From Undaria pinnatifida (lineage: Eukaryota; Sar; Phaeophyceae; Laminariales; Alariaceae): a DNA stretch of 64,000 bases. The stretch lies in the NCBI GenBank assembly GCA_012845835.1, contig JABAKD010000015.1, positions 2,900,609-2,964,608 of the forward strand, written 5' to 3'. The stretch's first letter is position 1; each line of letters opens with the position of its first letter. Under the pieces are notes generated by a model. That model was not told where the DNA came from. It saw only the letters and a list, made by a program, of their open reading frames with translations, and ran no database searches. Of the stretch, positions 22,480 through 34,265 are shown in pieces. The position numbers and the translations under genes are program-made.

Positions 22480-25400
22480 CGATCAAATTCCCATGAGACG
22501 CATTGATCTCATGGGACAATTGGAAAACATCTCATGAATCGAGGCTCATAATCTATGGGCGACAGGTAGTGCTCGATTGTGGCTTGTGGCAATAGCTGAG
22601 ACACGCCAGAAGTCTACCAAGGAGAGACAAACACTTTCAGTCTGGGTCAACCTACGGGCTGATCCCGGGGGATGTTATTAATTAGAGTCATCCCACGGTA
22701 GGGGTTATATTTTTTGGGTCAAGCATTTCTGACTATTAATAGTTGAATACCTCTAGCGTGGAACTATCGGTTAGAATGATAAATTTACGAGTATACAGTT
22801 TTCAGGATTCGAAGCGCATGTAAATGTTGGTCGGGTTGCTCGAACGGATGTCTTCGAAGTCATGTTTTGGGTGACATATTGAACTCCTCATGTTAGGAGC
22901 TTTGAAACTTCAAAAATCTGCATCACCACTACCGTGGAATGGTTCGAAATTATCACATTTAATAGTTTTTTCTAACGACGTCAGCTGTGAGTTCGATGAA
23001 TTTAGTGTCGATACTCATATTTTCGAGCTGGGTTGTTGGTAATGGTAGTATACTATGTGGATGAGTTTTTTCACTCAATGGGAGGGGTTATTTTGTTTTT
23101 TATTTTTTTGTACATGCAGCATTTAATATATTTTGTTTTCTCCACTGTAATCGCTGGTGTTGGTATTGTTGCTCTAGGTGGCGAATTTTGAGCTAGATCC
23201 AAAAAAAAATCAATTTTATAAATGTATTACTGTAGTTTCCATGATACTGCCCGAGAATATTATCCCGTGGATCGAGGCTCATAACCTATTGGCGGTATAA
23301 TCGCGTGTGGCTTGCGATGTGCACTAAGATATACGCCAGATAGTCCGCCAGGGAGAGGCAAACACTTGCCCATGGTATGCGTTGATCCCATTGGATGACA
23401 AAATAGTATCCTATGGATCGAGGCTCACAAGGTATCGGAAAAATATTCATATGTGGCTTATGGTATACCTGGTAAGGTGAGGTGCATTTCAAGCACTGTA
23501 ACAAAGAAGACATTAACTTTTTGTCTCGGTCCACCGACGAGTTGACCCATGAGATAATACTTCGATTTAGAACAATATCCCATGGATCGAGGCTCGTAAC
23601 CTATTGGTGATATACTCACATGTGGCTTGTGATATAAGCTGAGATGCGCGTCAGAGAGTCTACCGAAGACAGGCAAGCACTTTTAATCTGGACGTGCTGA
23701 TCCCATGGGATAATAGGGTAACATTTCGTGGATCGACGCTCAATCGATTGGCAACAAAGTCGCATGTGGAATGTGGTGTACGCTGATAAACACGTCAGAC
23801 AGCCCACCAAATAGAGGAAATCACGTACAGTCTAGATCAATCGACGGTTTGATCCTATGGAATACCCTTCGATTTAGGACAGCATTCCATGGATCGTCGA
23901 GGTTCATAATCCATTGGCGACATATTCTAAATTGGGATGTAATATAAGCTGAAACATGTCGGACAGACTATCAAAGAGGACAAACACCATTTCAGTCGGG
24001 GTCAACCGATGGGCTGATCCCATGAGACCATTCTTCGAGGGTCATAACCTATTGACGCTATACTCGCATGTGGCTTGTGATATACGATTAAATCCACTCC
24101 AGGCAGTCTACCAAAGACAGGCATGCACTCTCAGTGTGAACGGTTTGATCCCATTGGATAATAGGACAGCATCCCGTGGATCGAAGCTTACAATCTATTG
24201 GCGAAACATTCACAAGTGAGATGTGGTATAAGCTGATATATACATCAGACAACCTACAAAAATAGAGGCAAGCACGTTCTCTCGGGCCCAACCCGAGAGG
24301 TTGGTCCCGTTGAGTAGTATGATAGGATACTATTTTCCCATGGATCGAGTCTAATTACCTATTAGCCATATACCCGCATGTGGCTTGTGGTATCAGTTGA
24401 TATACAAGTCTGATAGTCTACCAAAAAGTCAAACACTTTCACTCGGGGTCAACTGACGGGTTGATCCCACGGGACAATAGGATACCATCCCGTGGATCGA
24501 GGATCATAATATCTTGGCGATATGTTCGCATGTGGTTGGTGGTATAAGCTGAGGTACACGTCAGAGAGTCTACCGAAGGCAGGCAAGCACGTTCAGCCTG
24601 GACGGGTTTATGGTGACTTCATGGGATAATACTTCGATTTAGAACAATATCCGATGGATCGAGGCTCGTAACCTATTGGCGATATACTCACATGTGGCCT
24701 GCGATACAAGCTGAGATACGCGTCAGAGCGTCTGCCGAAGACAAACAAGCTCTTGCAGTCTGGACGAGTTGACCACGTGGGATAATAGGGCAACATCCCG
24801 TGGATCGAGGCTCAACCAATTAGCAATATATATATATATATACTCGCATGTGGCATGTGATGTACGCTGCTAAACACGCCACACAGTCCATCAAAGGCAG
24901 GCACACACTTTTAGTCCGGACGGTTTGTTCCCATGGGATAATATGGCAGCATCCCGCGGATCGAAGCTTACAATCTATTGGCAAAATATTCGCAGCAAGT
25001 GGAATGTGGTATAAGCTGACGTACACATCAGACAATCTACAAAAATAGAGGCAAGCACATTCTCTCGGGCTCAACCGAGAGTTTGGTCCCGCGAATAGTA
25101 TGATAGGATACTATTGTCCCATGGATCGAGCCAAATTATCTATTGGCCATATACCCGCATGTGGCTTGTGGTATCAGTTGAGATACAAGTCTGATAGTCT
25201 ACCAAAAAGGCAAACACTTTCACTCGGGGTCAACTGACGGATTGATCCCACGGGACAATAGGATACCATCCCATGGATCGAGGATCATAATATGTTGGCG
25301 GTATACTCGCATGTGGTCGGTGGTATAAGCTGAGTTACACATCCGACAGTCTACCAAAGAAAGCCAACCGCTTTCAGTCGGGTCAGCCGACGGGTTGATA

Positions 25401-25560
25401 TAATGGAATGACAATATAATATTCCATGGATTGAGGCAAATAACTTATTGATGATATACTCGCATGCGGCTTGTGACATAAGCTGAGACATACTTCGGAA
25501 AGTCCACGAAAGAGAGGCTCACACTCTGCGTAGGGGTCAGCGGGTCTGTTACATTATTCA
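22480..25560 (+). repeat. Degenerate tandem satellite, unit about 155 bp
   Basis: Marker ATCCCATGGATCGAGGCTCA, or a close variant, recurs near 22530, 23266, 23408, 23572, 23728, 23883, 24170, 24333, 24486, 24647, 24793, 24950, 25115, 25266 and 25420, mostly 145-165 bp apart. Between markers come TATTGGCGATATACTCGCAT, GTGGCTTGTG, AGCTGAGATACACGTCAGA, GTCTACCAAAGA and GGTCAACCGACGGGTTGATC in constant order. Copies differ by many substitutions. The open frames in this stretch are chance. It is too long-period and too variable for a CRISPR array. Confidence 0.9.
22975..23045 (+). repeat. Family S motif copy
   Basis: CGACGTCAGCTGTGAGTTCG and GTCGATACTCATATTTTCGA, inside the satellite region. Confidence 0.65.
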
Positions 25561-25579
25561 CGCATGGTACGATAGGAGT

Positions 25580-26000
25580 AGCAGTTATGGCCGAAACTAC
25601 TTCTGACTGACGTGGTTTTTTAACGGAGTGAGCTACCCAACATCGTTGCGATGCCTTGCGTTATACATTCGATATCTAAGCCGTTGGGTTATTCGTCGTG
25701 GTGCGTTTTAACGTTTTTCGACGTCAGTGGATGGGTGAGATGAAGAGCTCCTCATACGAAGAGCCACAGAAAGATGAGGTGCTACCTCTATCTTAGCGTG
25801 GATGTAATGGTTTCCCGTGGAAGTGGAAGCTTCTATACAAGCTTCCACTGCTTCCACGTACTCCCATGGGAGCTCAACCACTTCCATGGAAGTAGTGTGG
25901 AAGCTTCTGTAGAAGTGGTGGAAGCTTCCGAGGAAGTGACGGAAGTTTCAATGGAAGTGATGGACGGTCCCGTAGCGGTAGTGGAAGCTCCCATCAGCTT
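25580..26000 (+). repeat. Duplicated spacer with GGAAGCTTCC repeats, copy 1
   Basis: GGCCGAAACTACTTCTG, CATTCGATATCTAAGCCGTT and then a block of GAAGTGGTGGAAGCTTCCAT-like units (25815-25985). The same order recurs at 29950-30400. Confidence 0.8.
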
Positions 26001-26247
26001 TCAGTTGACTAACCAAGAATGTAGAAGACAGCGGTTAACTGACGGGTTGATCCAATGACACGTGCTCATAGGTAGAGGTGTACCGTTTTGGTCTGAGGTT
26101 CCTCACTTGAGTAGCTCTGTGCCTCACTCAAAACTCGTTCTGAGTAAACTGAAGGGCCATCCGATGAACAAACCAAATGATCTAGGTGTAAAAAATACCA
26201 TATTACAAGAAAAAAATGTCATTCCGACGAATTTGGGTTAAGGAGCC

Positions 26248-26594
26248 TGTAGACACGCCTAAGCTAGGCAAGGTCTACTGACCAGAAAGTGTCCCCCCTT
26301 GGCCTGAGGGGGGTCTGGTCAGCACCATTCAGGTGCTAGGAAGGAGAGAGAAGTTGTTGTATTATTAGCTCCAAACACAAGAAAACAAGGCGATCTTAAC
26401 TTCATCCCCAAATCCCTATAATATATCAGAATCCAGAAGAGGATAAGTAGAAACCCCTACTACAGTAGTTGTCTTCAGATCCAGATGACGTCCACACACC
26501 AGATCAGATCCTCAACAGTCAATCACCAACAAGAAGGTCAACTGTCGTGTCTTACCAACAACACTACACACTCTCTGGTGCTCCACTGTCCACA
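26248..26594 (+). repeat. 5' LTR of non-autonomous LTR element
   Basis: 347 bp beginning TGTAGACACG and ending TGTCCACA, so the termini are TGT..ACA. By eye it is identical to 29077-29423 except for about one base in a G/T run. It contains an inverted pair (GGTCTACTGACCAG, CTGGTCAGCACC). The base run before it ends AGCC. Confidence 0.93.
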
Positions 26595-29076
26595 ATGCCC
26601 CCGAAAGCGCGTTCCTACTCAAAGTAGTTCATGAACAAGCTTTGATCAAAAGTGAGCACCAGCTACACAAAAACATCAGAGAAAACATACACGTCGTTTT
26701 TGAATGATAAACGACCACATACATCTAGATACCATACCCAATGATTACGAGTCATGAAACATTGCAATGCTTCACAAAAACATGCACACACGATCACCAG
26801 GCACAAATCATGCATTAAAACATGGCAGTATCACCAATAAACACTACCAGGTACATTAATTGGTATATATTTTCACACGCAAACTTCACAAAACATACTT
26901 GTAAAAGTAGCAAGCCAAACGGAAACCCAAATAAACATCCGCCGACCAAAAGATAAACATCGTATAAACCCTTTTACGACTAGACGAATATTATTAGTAT
27001 CATCCGCTTTCATCCACAATTATACCACAACTCATGCAATCACCAAAATAACACCGTAAGAACATTCCACGACGATTTTCGCTCAAAGTCATGCGGAAAC
27101 CGCAGAAAATTACAGCGTAATACCACATTGATGCTTCAGGTTTGTCCATATACGCATTCAACCTCATCACACGAACATGCATTCCGCATTCAGCAAGCAA
27201 GCCTCGCTTGTTTGGAGACAAAAAACAGCAGCGATACATGAGCACACTCATTGTACTACGATAGAACGAGACATTCGTCTCATCATGCGCCCAAAAACAG
27301 ATGGCACAAATGACCCTACCAAAGTGACCAATACAAGAAAATACGGAAGACACAAATGTCTACTACTCGTACACACAACAAGCACATATGTACCACTACT
27401 GTATAGCAAACTTGAACATCGGGTTCTGTTGCTAAACGGTTGGCCCCTAAGCAGTTTCCTTCAACTGGAAAGGTTCCTTAATTTTTCACTAAGAATATAT
27501 CGGAATGTACATAGCGATAGACTCTCATACTGCTCCTGTCTGTTCATCAGAAACAACACAAGTCTGCCTAAGAAACACGCTATTCCGTCAAACGCAATCA
27601 ACGGTTCGTTTCGTTTCCTACACGGTGCAGAAAACACTCCGTGCATACGTCACTCTGCACTCAGTGTGTGTGGAAAAACACTCAATACAACGGCGCACGG
27701 CAATACCAGTATAGGTTTTGCATCCGATTTGCGGACGCGCCACGAAACCCCACGCGCTCGCTTCAACCCTGTGAAAACGATATGCTCATAACGCACATGT
27801 GTGTATAAATCTTCGAACGCAAATTACGGTTTCATACGATTTGGAACACGAGCTCCTTCAGGCTGACTCGTCCATATGCAGCGGGGAAAGCAAGTACCAG
27901 GTTCTTTGCGGCAATACGTGGACATAATTGTTCTCGTGCAGAGGCCATCGGCATGCACCACGCATTCAATAACCCCCCTTTCCAATAAACCTTCAGCAGC
28001 TACGACGAGACTCTCGCTCTGTACAGAGGCATGCAGCATGTACTCGCAGCATAATGCATTAATTTTCGCGACAAGATTATTCTGCTACACACAAGCACTC
28101 AAAACAGATTGACACCAGTCGCAAAGCACGCGTTGTGTTATGCCACACACTGCTGTAGGCAATCAACACAACACAGACCTAGACGGGGTATGATTTTAAC
28201 AAGCAAACCACGAAGCGCACTTGCCCCTATTAATAGCTCAAATACACGACGCGACAAAGCACGCGACAAACACTACAGATAGTCTACAGCAGTATCTTTA
28301 AAAACAAATCAAACTCACACCTTGAAATCAAGACGTGCGCGGGCTTCATGTTGGAGGCCAAGTCAGCACATAGCCTTCGCAAAACAAGAGCCAAGCTCTC
28401 AGCGCCTGGAAGCAATGGAGTTATCAAACACCACCTTTCAGCGGCACTCCAGCTCCTCCTATTCTAAAATACAAAGCGCAACCGCCTTCTCGAACGGCTG
28501 TATGCACGTGTGATTTCCTCACTCCTCACTCCGCCTCCCGAAGTGGATATCCTCGCGACGATCTAGAAGCCCAAACACTTCGCATGCGATGCCGCGCCTT
28601 CTCCTTCGGGACGCGCGACGCGACAGCCCTCAGTCGGCACCGCTGAGTCACCGCATTTCGGTGTGTTCATCTCGCCAGCATGCCCCCCGAAAGCCTTGAG
28701 CCCTCGTGATCGGCGGGTGTGTCTTTGCTGCCCGAGTTGAACCTTCAGCGGATCAAATCGTTCCTATACTACGAGATTTCACAGAACCAAGTCAATCAAC
28801 CCGATTCGAACCTCGCCCTCATCAGATGTGGAGCCTGCTGCTGCAGCCCCTCCACGCTGGGTGTGATGCTGGGACATCGCCTCTAGCGGCTCCTCGTACG
28901 ACCACAGCCAACCTCGGTCGGAGTCCTAATGCAGCATATGGACACCGCCCTCATCGGGTCGAGGGCTTCCTGCCGAAACGCGGCCCAATCCATACCTACC
29001 TGCGTGCCGCCGTCGCAATCGTACCAGGAAAAATCCCTGACTAACGTCGGTGTGTTCAACCTGAATTATCGATAAT

Positions 29077-29423
29077 TGTAGACACGCCTAAGCTAGGCAA
29101 GGTCTACTGACCAGAAAGTGTCCCCCCTTGGCCTGAGGGGGGGCTGGTCAGCACCATTCAGGTGCTAGGAAGGAGAGAGAAGTTGTTGTATTATTAGCTC
29201 CAAACACAAGAAAACAAGGCGATCTTAACTTCATCCCCAAATCCCTATAATATATCAGAATCCAGAAGAGGATAAGTAGAAACCCCTACTACAGTAGTTG
29301 TCTTCAGATCCAGATGACGTCCACACACCAGATCAGATCCTCAACAGTCAATCACCAACAAGAAGGTCAACTGTCGTGTCTTACCAACAACACTACACAC
29401 TCTCTGGTGCTCCACTGTCCACA
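29077..29423 (+). repeat. 3' LTR of the same element
   Basis: Direct repeat of 26248-26594 with the same length and ends. It is followed by AGCC, matching the four bases before the 5' LTR. Near-identity of the two copies means a recent insertion. Confidence 0.93.
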
Positions 29424-29482
29424 AGCCCCATCATTCAGAAATTACAGGTTCCTAAAAGTGCTATCTCTATCGTGGCACGCGT

Positions 29483-29930
29483 CCCATTCATTGAGGCTCA
29501 TAGCCCATAGCGACATCCTCGCATACATGGCGTGTGGGATAAGCTGAGCTACACGTCAGACAGTCTACCGAAGAGAGGCAAGCACTTTCAGTCGAGGTCA
29601 ACCCACGGGTCGATCCCATAGGGGAATAGTGCAATGTTTCATGGATCGAGGCTCATAACCTAAAAGGGATACCTACTCACATGTGGCTTGTGAAATACGC
29701 TGAGTTGTGTCAGGCAGTGTACCGAAGAGAGGCAAACGCTTTCAGTCGGGGTCAGCTAGCGGGTTGGTCCCATGGGGTGATAGGGTACAATCCCATGGAT
29801 CGATGATCCTAATCTATTGACGATATTCTCGCACGATTTGAGTGGTATAGGCTAAGATACACGTCAGATAGTCTGCCAAATACAGGCAACCACTTTAAAT
29901 CGGAGTCAACGGGTCTTGTGCAATCTTAAC
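29483..29930 (+). repeat. Continuation of the 155-bp satellite
   Basis: Units with GAGGCTCATAACC, ACATGTGGCTTGTG, AGAGAGGCAA and TTTCAGTCGGGGTCA continue directly right of the M1/LTR nest, about three copies. Confidence 0.85.
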
Positions 29931-29949
29931 GCGCGCTACGATAGGGGTG

Positions 29950-30405
29950 AAAGTTTCGGCCGAAACCACTTCTGGCTGAAGCCGCCCCTCAACTGAGGAA
30001 GCTGCTCAACATCATCGGGGTGTCTTGCGCTATAGATTCGATATCTAAGTCGTTGGAATATTCATCAAGGGTGAGCTTTCATTTTCTAGACGTCTGTGAA
30101 TAAGCCAGGTGGAGATCTCCTCATGCAAGGAGCCGCAGAACATTGAGGTTCTACGGCTCTCTATGGTAGCATGCGTCTATTGTTTTTTGGCGAAAGCTTC
30201 CATGGAAACCTGTACCGCTCCCATGTACGTTATGGATAGAAGTAGTTGAAGCTTCAATAGAATTGTGGTGGAAACTTCCACTGAAGTGGTGTAAACTCCA
30301 TGGAAGTGGTGGAAGCTTCCATGAAAGTTGCGGAAGCCCTCAGGGAAGTGGTGGAAGATTCCATGCAAGGGGTGAAAGCTTCCTTTGATTTCCACGAGAA
30401 AAATG
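29950..30405 (+). repeat. Duplicated spacer with GGAAGCTTCC repeats, copy 2
   Basis: GGCCGAAACCACTTCTG, GATTCGATATCTAAGTCGTT and units of GGAAGTGGTGGAAGCTTCCA. The unit contains the palindrome GGAAGCTTCC. It is a diverged partner of 25580-26000, so the satellite block with its spacer was duplicated before the M1/LTR insertions. Confidence 0.8.
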
Positions 30406-30419
30406 TAAAGCGTAGAAAA

Positions 30420-30870
30420 CCGGGGTCGACCGACGAGTGGATTGGGGCTCGTATCCTAGTGACGGTATACTCGTATATGTGGCTTGTGGCACCAGCTGAG
30501 ATACACGTCAGACTGCCTACCAAATAACGGCAAGTACTTTCAGTCCGCGTCAACCGACGGGTTGATCCCATGGAATAATAGGTAATATGGGTCGAGGCTT
30601 ATAACCTAAGAGCGATATACTCGCAAGCGCCCTATGGTATAGCAAAGCTGAAATTCGCCAGACATAGTTGCCAAAGAGGCAAAAACTTGCCCATGGGATG
30701 CATTGATCTTATGGGATAATAAGATCATATCCCATTGGTCGGGCTTCATATAAATAGTATATTGGCGAAACATTCATGTGGCTTGTGGTACGGGCTGAGA
30801 TACACTTTAGACCTCTAACCAAATAGATGTGAGCAGTTTGACTCGGGGTCAGCCGCCTGATTGCATGGGC
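30420..30870 (+). repeat. Further 155-bp satellite units
   Basis: GTCGACCGACGAGTGGATTG, ATGTGGCTTGTGG, ACGTCAGAC and GGGTTGATCCCATGGAATAA mark about three more degenerate units. Confidence 0.8.
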
Positions 30871-31661
30871 TTAATGACCACGGAGCTGGTGAAAGAGAAA
30901 GCGCTCCAGGATTGGTTGTATCGATTACTAGCAGTCGTCAAGAGGACACGATGGTCAGACAAGGAGAAATAGAGTGGGAGAGCGGGCGCGGTGCACGGTT
31001 GGTCAATCGCAGCTTAACACAAACAAGAGACTGATGAATTGCTGCAGGACCCTACAACGAAAAACTGGAACAAACATGACGTCAGGTCAGGTAAACTCGA
31101 AACGGGTTACTGGGGTAATAATGCCGCACTACAAAACCGTAACTAACATGAAAAACCGTCAAGATATTATCCCACATTTTGAAAACAGTGCTGCTCGTGC
31201 AACGGCTGATTTCCTCTGCTGCGCTTTAGGAACCAAACCATGAGATAAATGGCTATAACTGGAATTAAAAAAGCTAACGACAACTACCAACATATAGCCA
31301 ATTGCCTGACGATTTCACCACCGATCGCAATAGAAGGATTATTTCCCAGACAGCGTACCGATAGGCTACTACTACTGTTGTGTGCAGCAACGTAGCCGTC
31401 TTCAATAATCACGGGGAGCATACTCATTTGCTGCTTGCCTTAACTTACTGTATTTTGATGATAGACCACTCATCACCCTTTTCGAGACGGAGCGTCGTTC
31501 CTACTCCTAATAGAGACAACTCCAACAATCCGGGAGCTGAGGCTATTGCTTATGGCACCCCGATCCAGGTTACAGACATTCCTGACATTCGTTTCACCGC
31601 GTAAATATCTAGATGTCAATGTAAGATTTCCAAACAGTGTGTATGGTAAAAACGAGTCTAG
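30871..31661. other. Unassigned spacer
   Basis: No repeat or gene is recognised between the satellite and the ORF at 31662. Confidence 0.4.
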
Positions 31662-32051
31662 ATGCAGAAGCTGACAGCAATGTTCAACATGTTCGTTGGC
31701 ATTTTTCGAGGTGTGGTTGTACGATTGCGAAAACTCGAAACACACACAAATGCGTGCAGCGCCACAACACGCTACAGGCCATGGCCATCGAGGTGCGCGA
31801 GGGTCAAACGGCAGCTGCTCGGCGAATTGCCCAGGGGGCTGCCGCATCTTCACGAATTACTGCTGTTCTGTGCGTGTATGCACGCGGGGGCAATTCGCGG
31901 CCTAACCTCGAGACAACATCTGGAGAAAAGATCCCTTGTCCCGATCTCAGAGATCGGCACGAAACACCCATTTTCGGTGGATTTTCCGATCTTGGAAATT
32001 GTGAGAACCAACATTCGTCTCCACATGCAGTGTACAAAGATCTCACGTTAG
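31662..32051 (+). CDS. Short unclassified ORF (129 aa)
   Basis: The ATG at 31662 opens a frame encoding MQKLTAMFNMFVGIFRGVVV, a basic stretch, then LLGELPRGLPHLHELLLFCA and a mixed C-terminus. Codon third positions in the middle are GC-rich, unlike the flanks. A GTGAGA donor at about 32001 could end it earlier. No family is recognised, and an overlapping frame is also open. Confidence 0.3.
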   Translation: MQKLTAMFNMFVGIFRGVVVRLRKLETHTNACSATTRYRPWPSRCARVKRQLLGELPRGLPHLHELLLFCACMHAGAIRGLTSRQHLEKRSLVPISEIGTKHPFSVDFPILEIVRTNIRLHMQCTKISR

Positions 32052-32774
32052 GCGAATGTTGTAGATACCGAGATCTATGGCTTACACCGGGGTACCATAA
32101 ACAGTTGGCCTCACTTCCTTCAGTTTTCCATATGTTCCATATCTTTTTTTTTTATTCTTACAGCACTTCCTTCGTGTTTTGCCGTCTGTGGCCACCATCT
32201 ATCTCCGGGAGGGGTGGGCTCTAATGGGGTATCAAGTGACAAGTCCCATAGCATGCCCCATGGAATACATCCTCACCGCCCGACGGGGCTACTCAGACCA
32301 TGAAGCAACCAATACCGTTCAAATTCCGTTTATGCTTTATATATAGTAGTTTGCGTCCTATAATATATTTAGGCCATGGGATTTTTCATCCGAGGGGGGC
32401 TGTAATAATATCATGGTCATTTTGTTATTAATAGCCATCCGACAATGTGCAGTTTTATTGACAGGTTGGCGGAAGATACCACTGCATTATGGTGCGATCA
32501 TTCGACTTCATATTAGGTGCTACTGCTGCTTTAAGGAAGGATATTCGATTCATATCGGAAAGGCATCTACGCTACATTGTCCGAGGGCAAAAATAATACT
32601 AGTGTCAACGATGAAAAAAATGATACAAAAACCGAAAATCAAGACCGTGAAAATTAAAAGTGCTTTCACAAAACAATGTATCCAACAACGAACAACTACA
32701 AATACTGCATGTGTACGTGTGTGTCCATGCCCTCCTGGCCCTACTCCTCCAGCAACCAGAGCCAAATCCTCCGC

Positions 32775-33304
32775 CATGCACTTCTGAAGACGCATCAAAC
32801 GGCAATCCGCTGTCCAAATAAATGGCTGGTTTGTAGCTGCTGCGCGTATGTTTCAGCGCGCAAACGGTTGTGCGGTATTGCTGCCTACTTCTGCTATCGG
32901 TCGTAGCAACTAGAGAGCCCCTGCCGTTTTGCTCGTTCTGCAGCCCTGCCCTTGTCACCCCCTCCATCCAAAAACGATTCTTGTCACCCGTATACTCTTG
33001 CCTCCTCAACCCGGAAGGGACGAGTCTTCCCCCCCCATTCACTTCCGAAGAAGCATCAAGCGACAGCCCGCTATCCAATGCAGGACTGGTTCGTAACTGC
33101 TGCGCATGCATTTCAACGCGCAGAAGGTTGTGCGGTATTGCTGCCTAATTATGTTATCGTTCGTTGCAAGAGGAGAGTCCTAGCCGTCGCGCTCTTTCTG
33201 TAGATCTGCTCTCGTCACCCCCTCCCCCCAAAGCACGACTGGTCCCACCTCTAACTTTGCCACCTCTAACCGCAAGGGCCAAGCCCCCCCCCCTCGATGC
33301 ACTT
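32775..33304 (+). repeat. 261-bp tandem repeat, first two units
   Basis: ACTTCTGAAG at 32780 and ACTTCCGAAG at 33041 start two units sharing GCATCAA, TGCGCGTATG/TGCGCATGC, TTGTGCGGTATTGCTGCC and a C-rich tail. The period is 261 bp. The third unit begins at 33301 and is split by the solo LTR. Confidence 0.85.
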
Positions 33305-33647
33305 TGTAGACACGCCTAAGCTACGAAGGCAAGGTCTACTGACCAGAAAGTCTTCCCCCTTGGCCTGATGGGGGCTGGTTTTTCCAGCACCATTCAGGTG
33401 CTAAGAAAGGAGAGAGAGGTTGTTGTATTAGCTCCGAACACAAGAAAACAAGCGATCTTAACTTCATTCCCGAATCCCCATATCAGAATCCAGAAGAGGA
33501 TAAGTAGAAACCCCTACGACAGTGGTAGTTGTCTTCAAGATCAAAATGACGTTCACGCACCACATCAGATCCGCAACAGTCAATCACCACCAAGAAGATC
33601 AACTGTCGTGTCTTACCAACAACACTCTCGGTGCTCCACTGTCCACA
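33305..33647 (+). mobile_element. Solo LTR, diverged member of the same family
   Basis: Begins TGTAGACACG and ends TGTCCACA like the LTRs at 26248 and 29077, with many small changes. It interrupts a 261-bp tandem repeat: ACTT lies before it and AGTT after it, where intact units read ACTTCCGAAG. This fits a four-base target duplication with one later mutation, and an LTR-LTR recombination that removed the interior. Confidence 0.9.
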
Positions 33648-33895
33648 AGTTCCGAAGGAACATCAAGCAATAACCGACTGTCCAAAAATGGCTGGTTTAA
33701 AATTGCTGCGTGCATGCTTCAACGCGAAAAAAGTTGTGCGGTAATTGCTGTCCAACACGCTATCTGTGTCATAGCAAGGAGAAAGCCTCCACCGCCTCGT
33801 TCGTCCTGTGGCTCTGCCTTTATTGACTCTTCCTCCCTTAACACAGCCTTTCCGTCCCACAGTGCTCTAAACCTCGTCTTGTGACACTGGTACCC
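33648..33895 (+). repeat. 261-bp tandem repeat, third unit resumed
   Basis: CCGAAGGAACATCAAGC, TGCTGCGTGCATGCTTCAAC and TTGTGCGGTAATTGCTG continue the unit interrupted at 33304. Confidence 0.85.
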
Positions 33896-33984
33896 AATCT
33901 TGGCATCCTCCGCCGTGACTGCATTAAACAACAACAACAGGAGACGCATGCCACCACTAGATAGACTATCACTTTTGTTACGCG

Positions 33985-34265
33985 CACCAGCCACTACTGG
34001 ATACTGGATACTGGATGATACTTGGTACACTGGATTACACTGGATACCAGACTGGATAATAATATAGCAGTGTACTGGATGCCAGTTGTTGTTGTTGTTG
34101 TTGTTGTTTGTCAAACATCTAGAGTCCGTGGTCACACAAAGGTGCTGGAAGATCCGAAAACTAGGGCTGGGTACTGAACCAGTACGTACTGCCAGTAGTA
34201 CTAGTACTGGCAGTATCCTGATACTGGTAAACCGACCTGCCAGTACACCAGTACATTCGCATATA
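33985..34265 (+). repeat. TACTGGATAC and GTT simple repeats
   Basis: Runs of ATACTGGATACTGG-like units, a (GTT)7 tract at 34086-34108, then AGTACTGGCAGTA-like units. No coding frame is supported. Confidence 0.8.

Larger units (their letters stand above)
26248..29423 (+). mobile_element. LARD/TRIM-like LTR retrotransposon, about 3.2 kb, non-coding interior
   Basis: Two 347-bp LTRs flank 2482 bp with an AGCC target duplication. The interior shows no reverse transcriptase, integrase, protease or Gag motif in any frame, and its longest frames are low-grade. It must be mobilised in trans, as for LARD-type elements. I see no convincing primer binding site beside the 5' LTR nor a clear polypurine tract before the 3' LTR, which is odd for so young an insertion. 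The host sequence on both sides is one interrupted small inverted-repeat element. Confidence 0.88.
26060..29482 (+). mobile_element. Small inverted-repeat element (family M1) split by the LTR element
   Basis: The left part 26060-26247 carries ATAGGTAGAGGTGTACC, TGAGGTTCCTCACTTGAG and CGAATTTGGGTTAAGGAGCC. The right part 29424-29482 carries AGCCCCATCATTCAG and TATCTCTATCGTGGCACGCG. Put side by side they match intact members at 44562 and 44958. The element in turn sits inside a 155-bp satellite unit. Confidence 0.8.

Noticed and set aside
22480-25560. CRISPR-like array
   Set aside because: The repeats are long, degenerate and without unique spacers, and the context is eukaryotic.
27000-27791. 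Gag- or envelope-like ORFs inside the LTR element
   Set aside because: The overlapping 117- and 204-codon frames show no zinc knuckle, protease, reverse transcriptase or membrane features.
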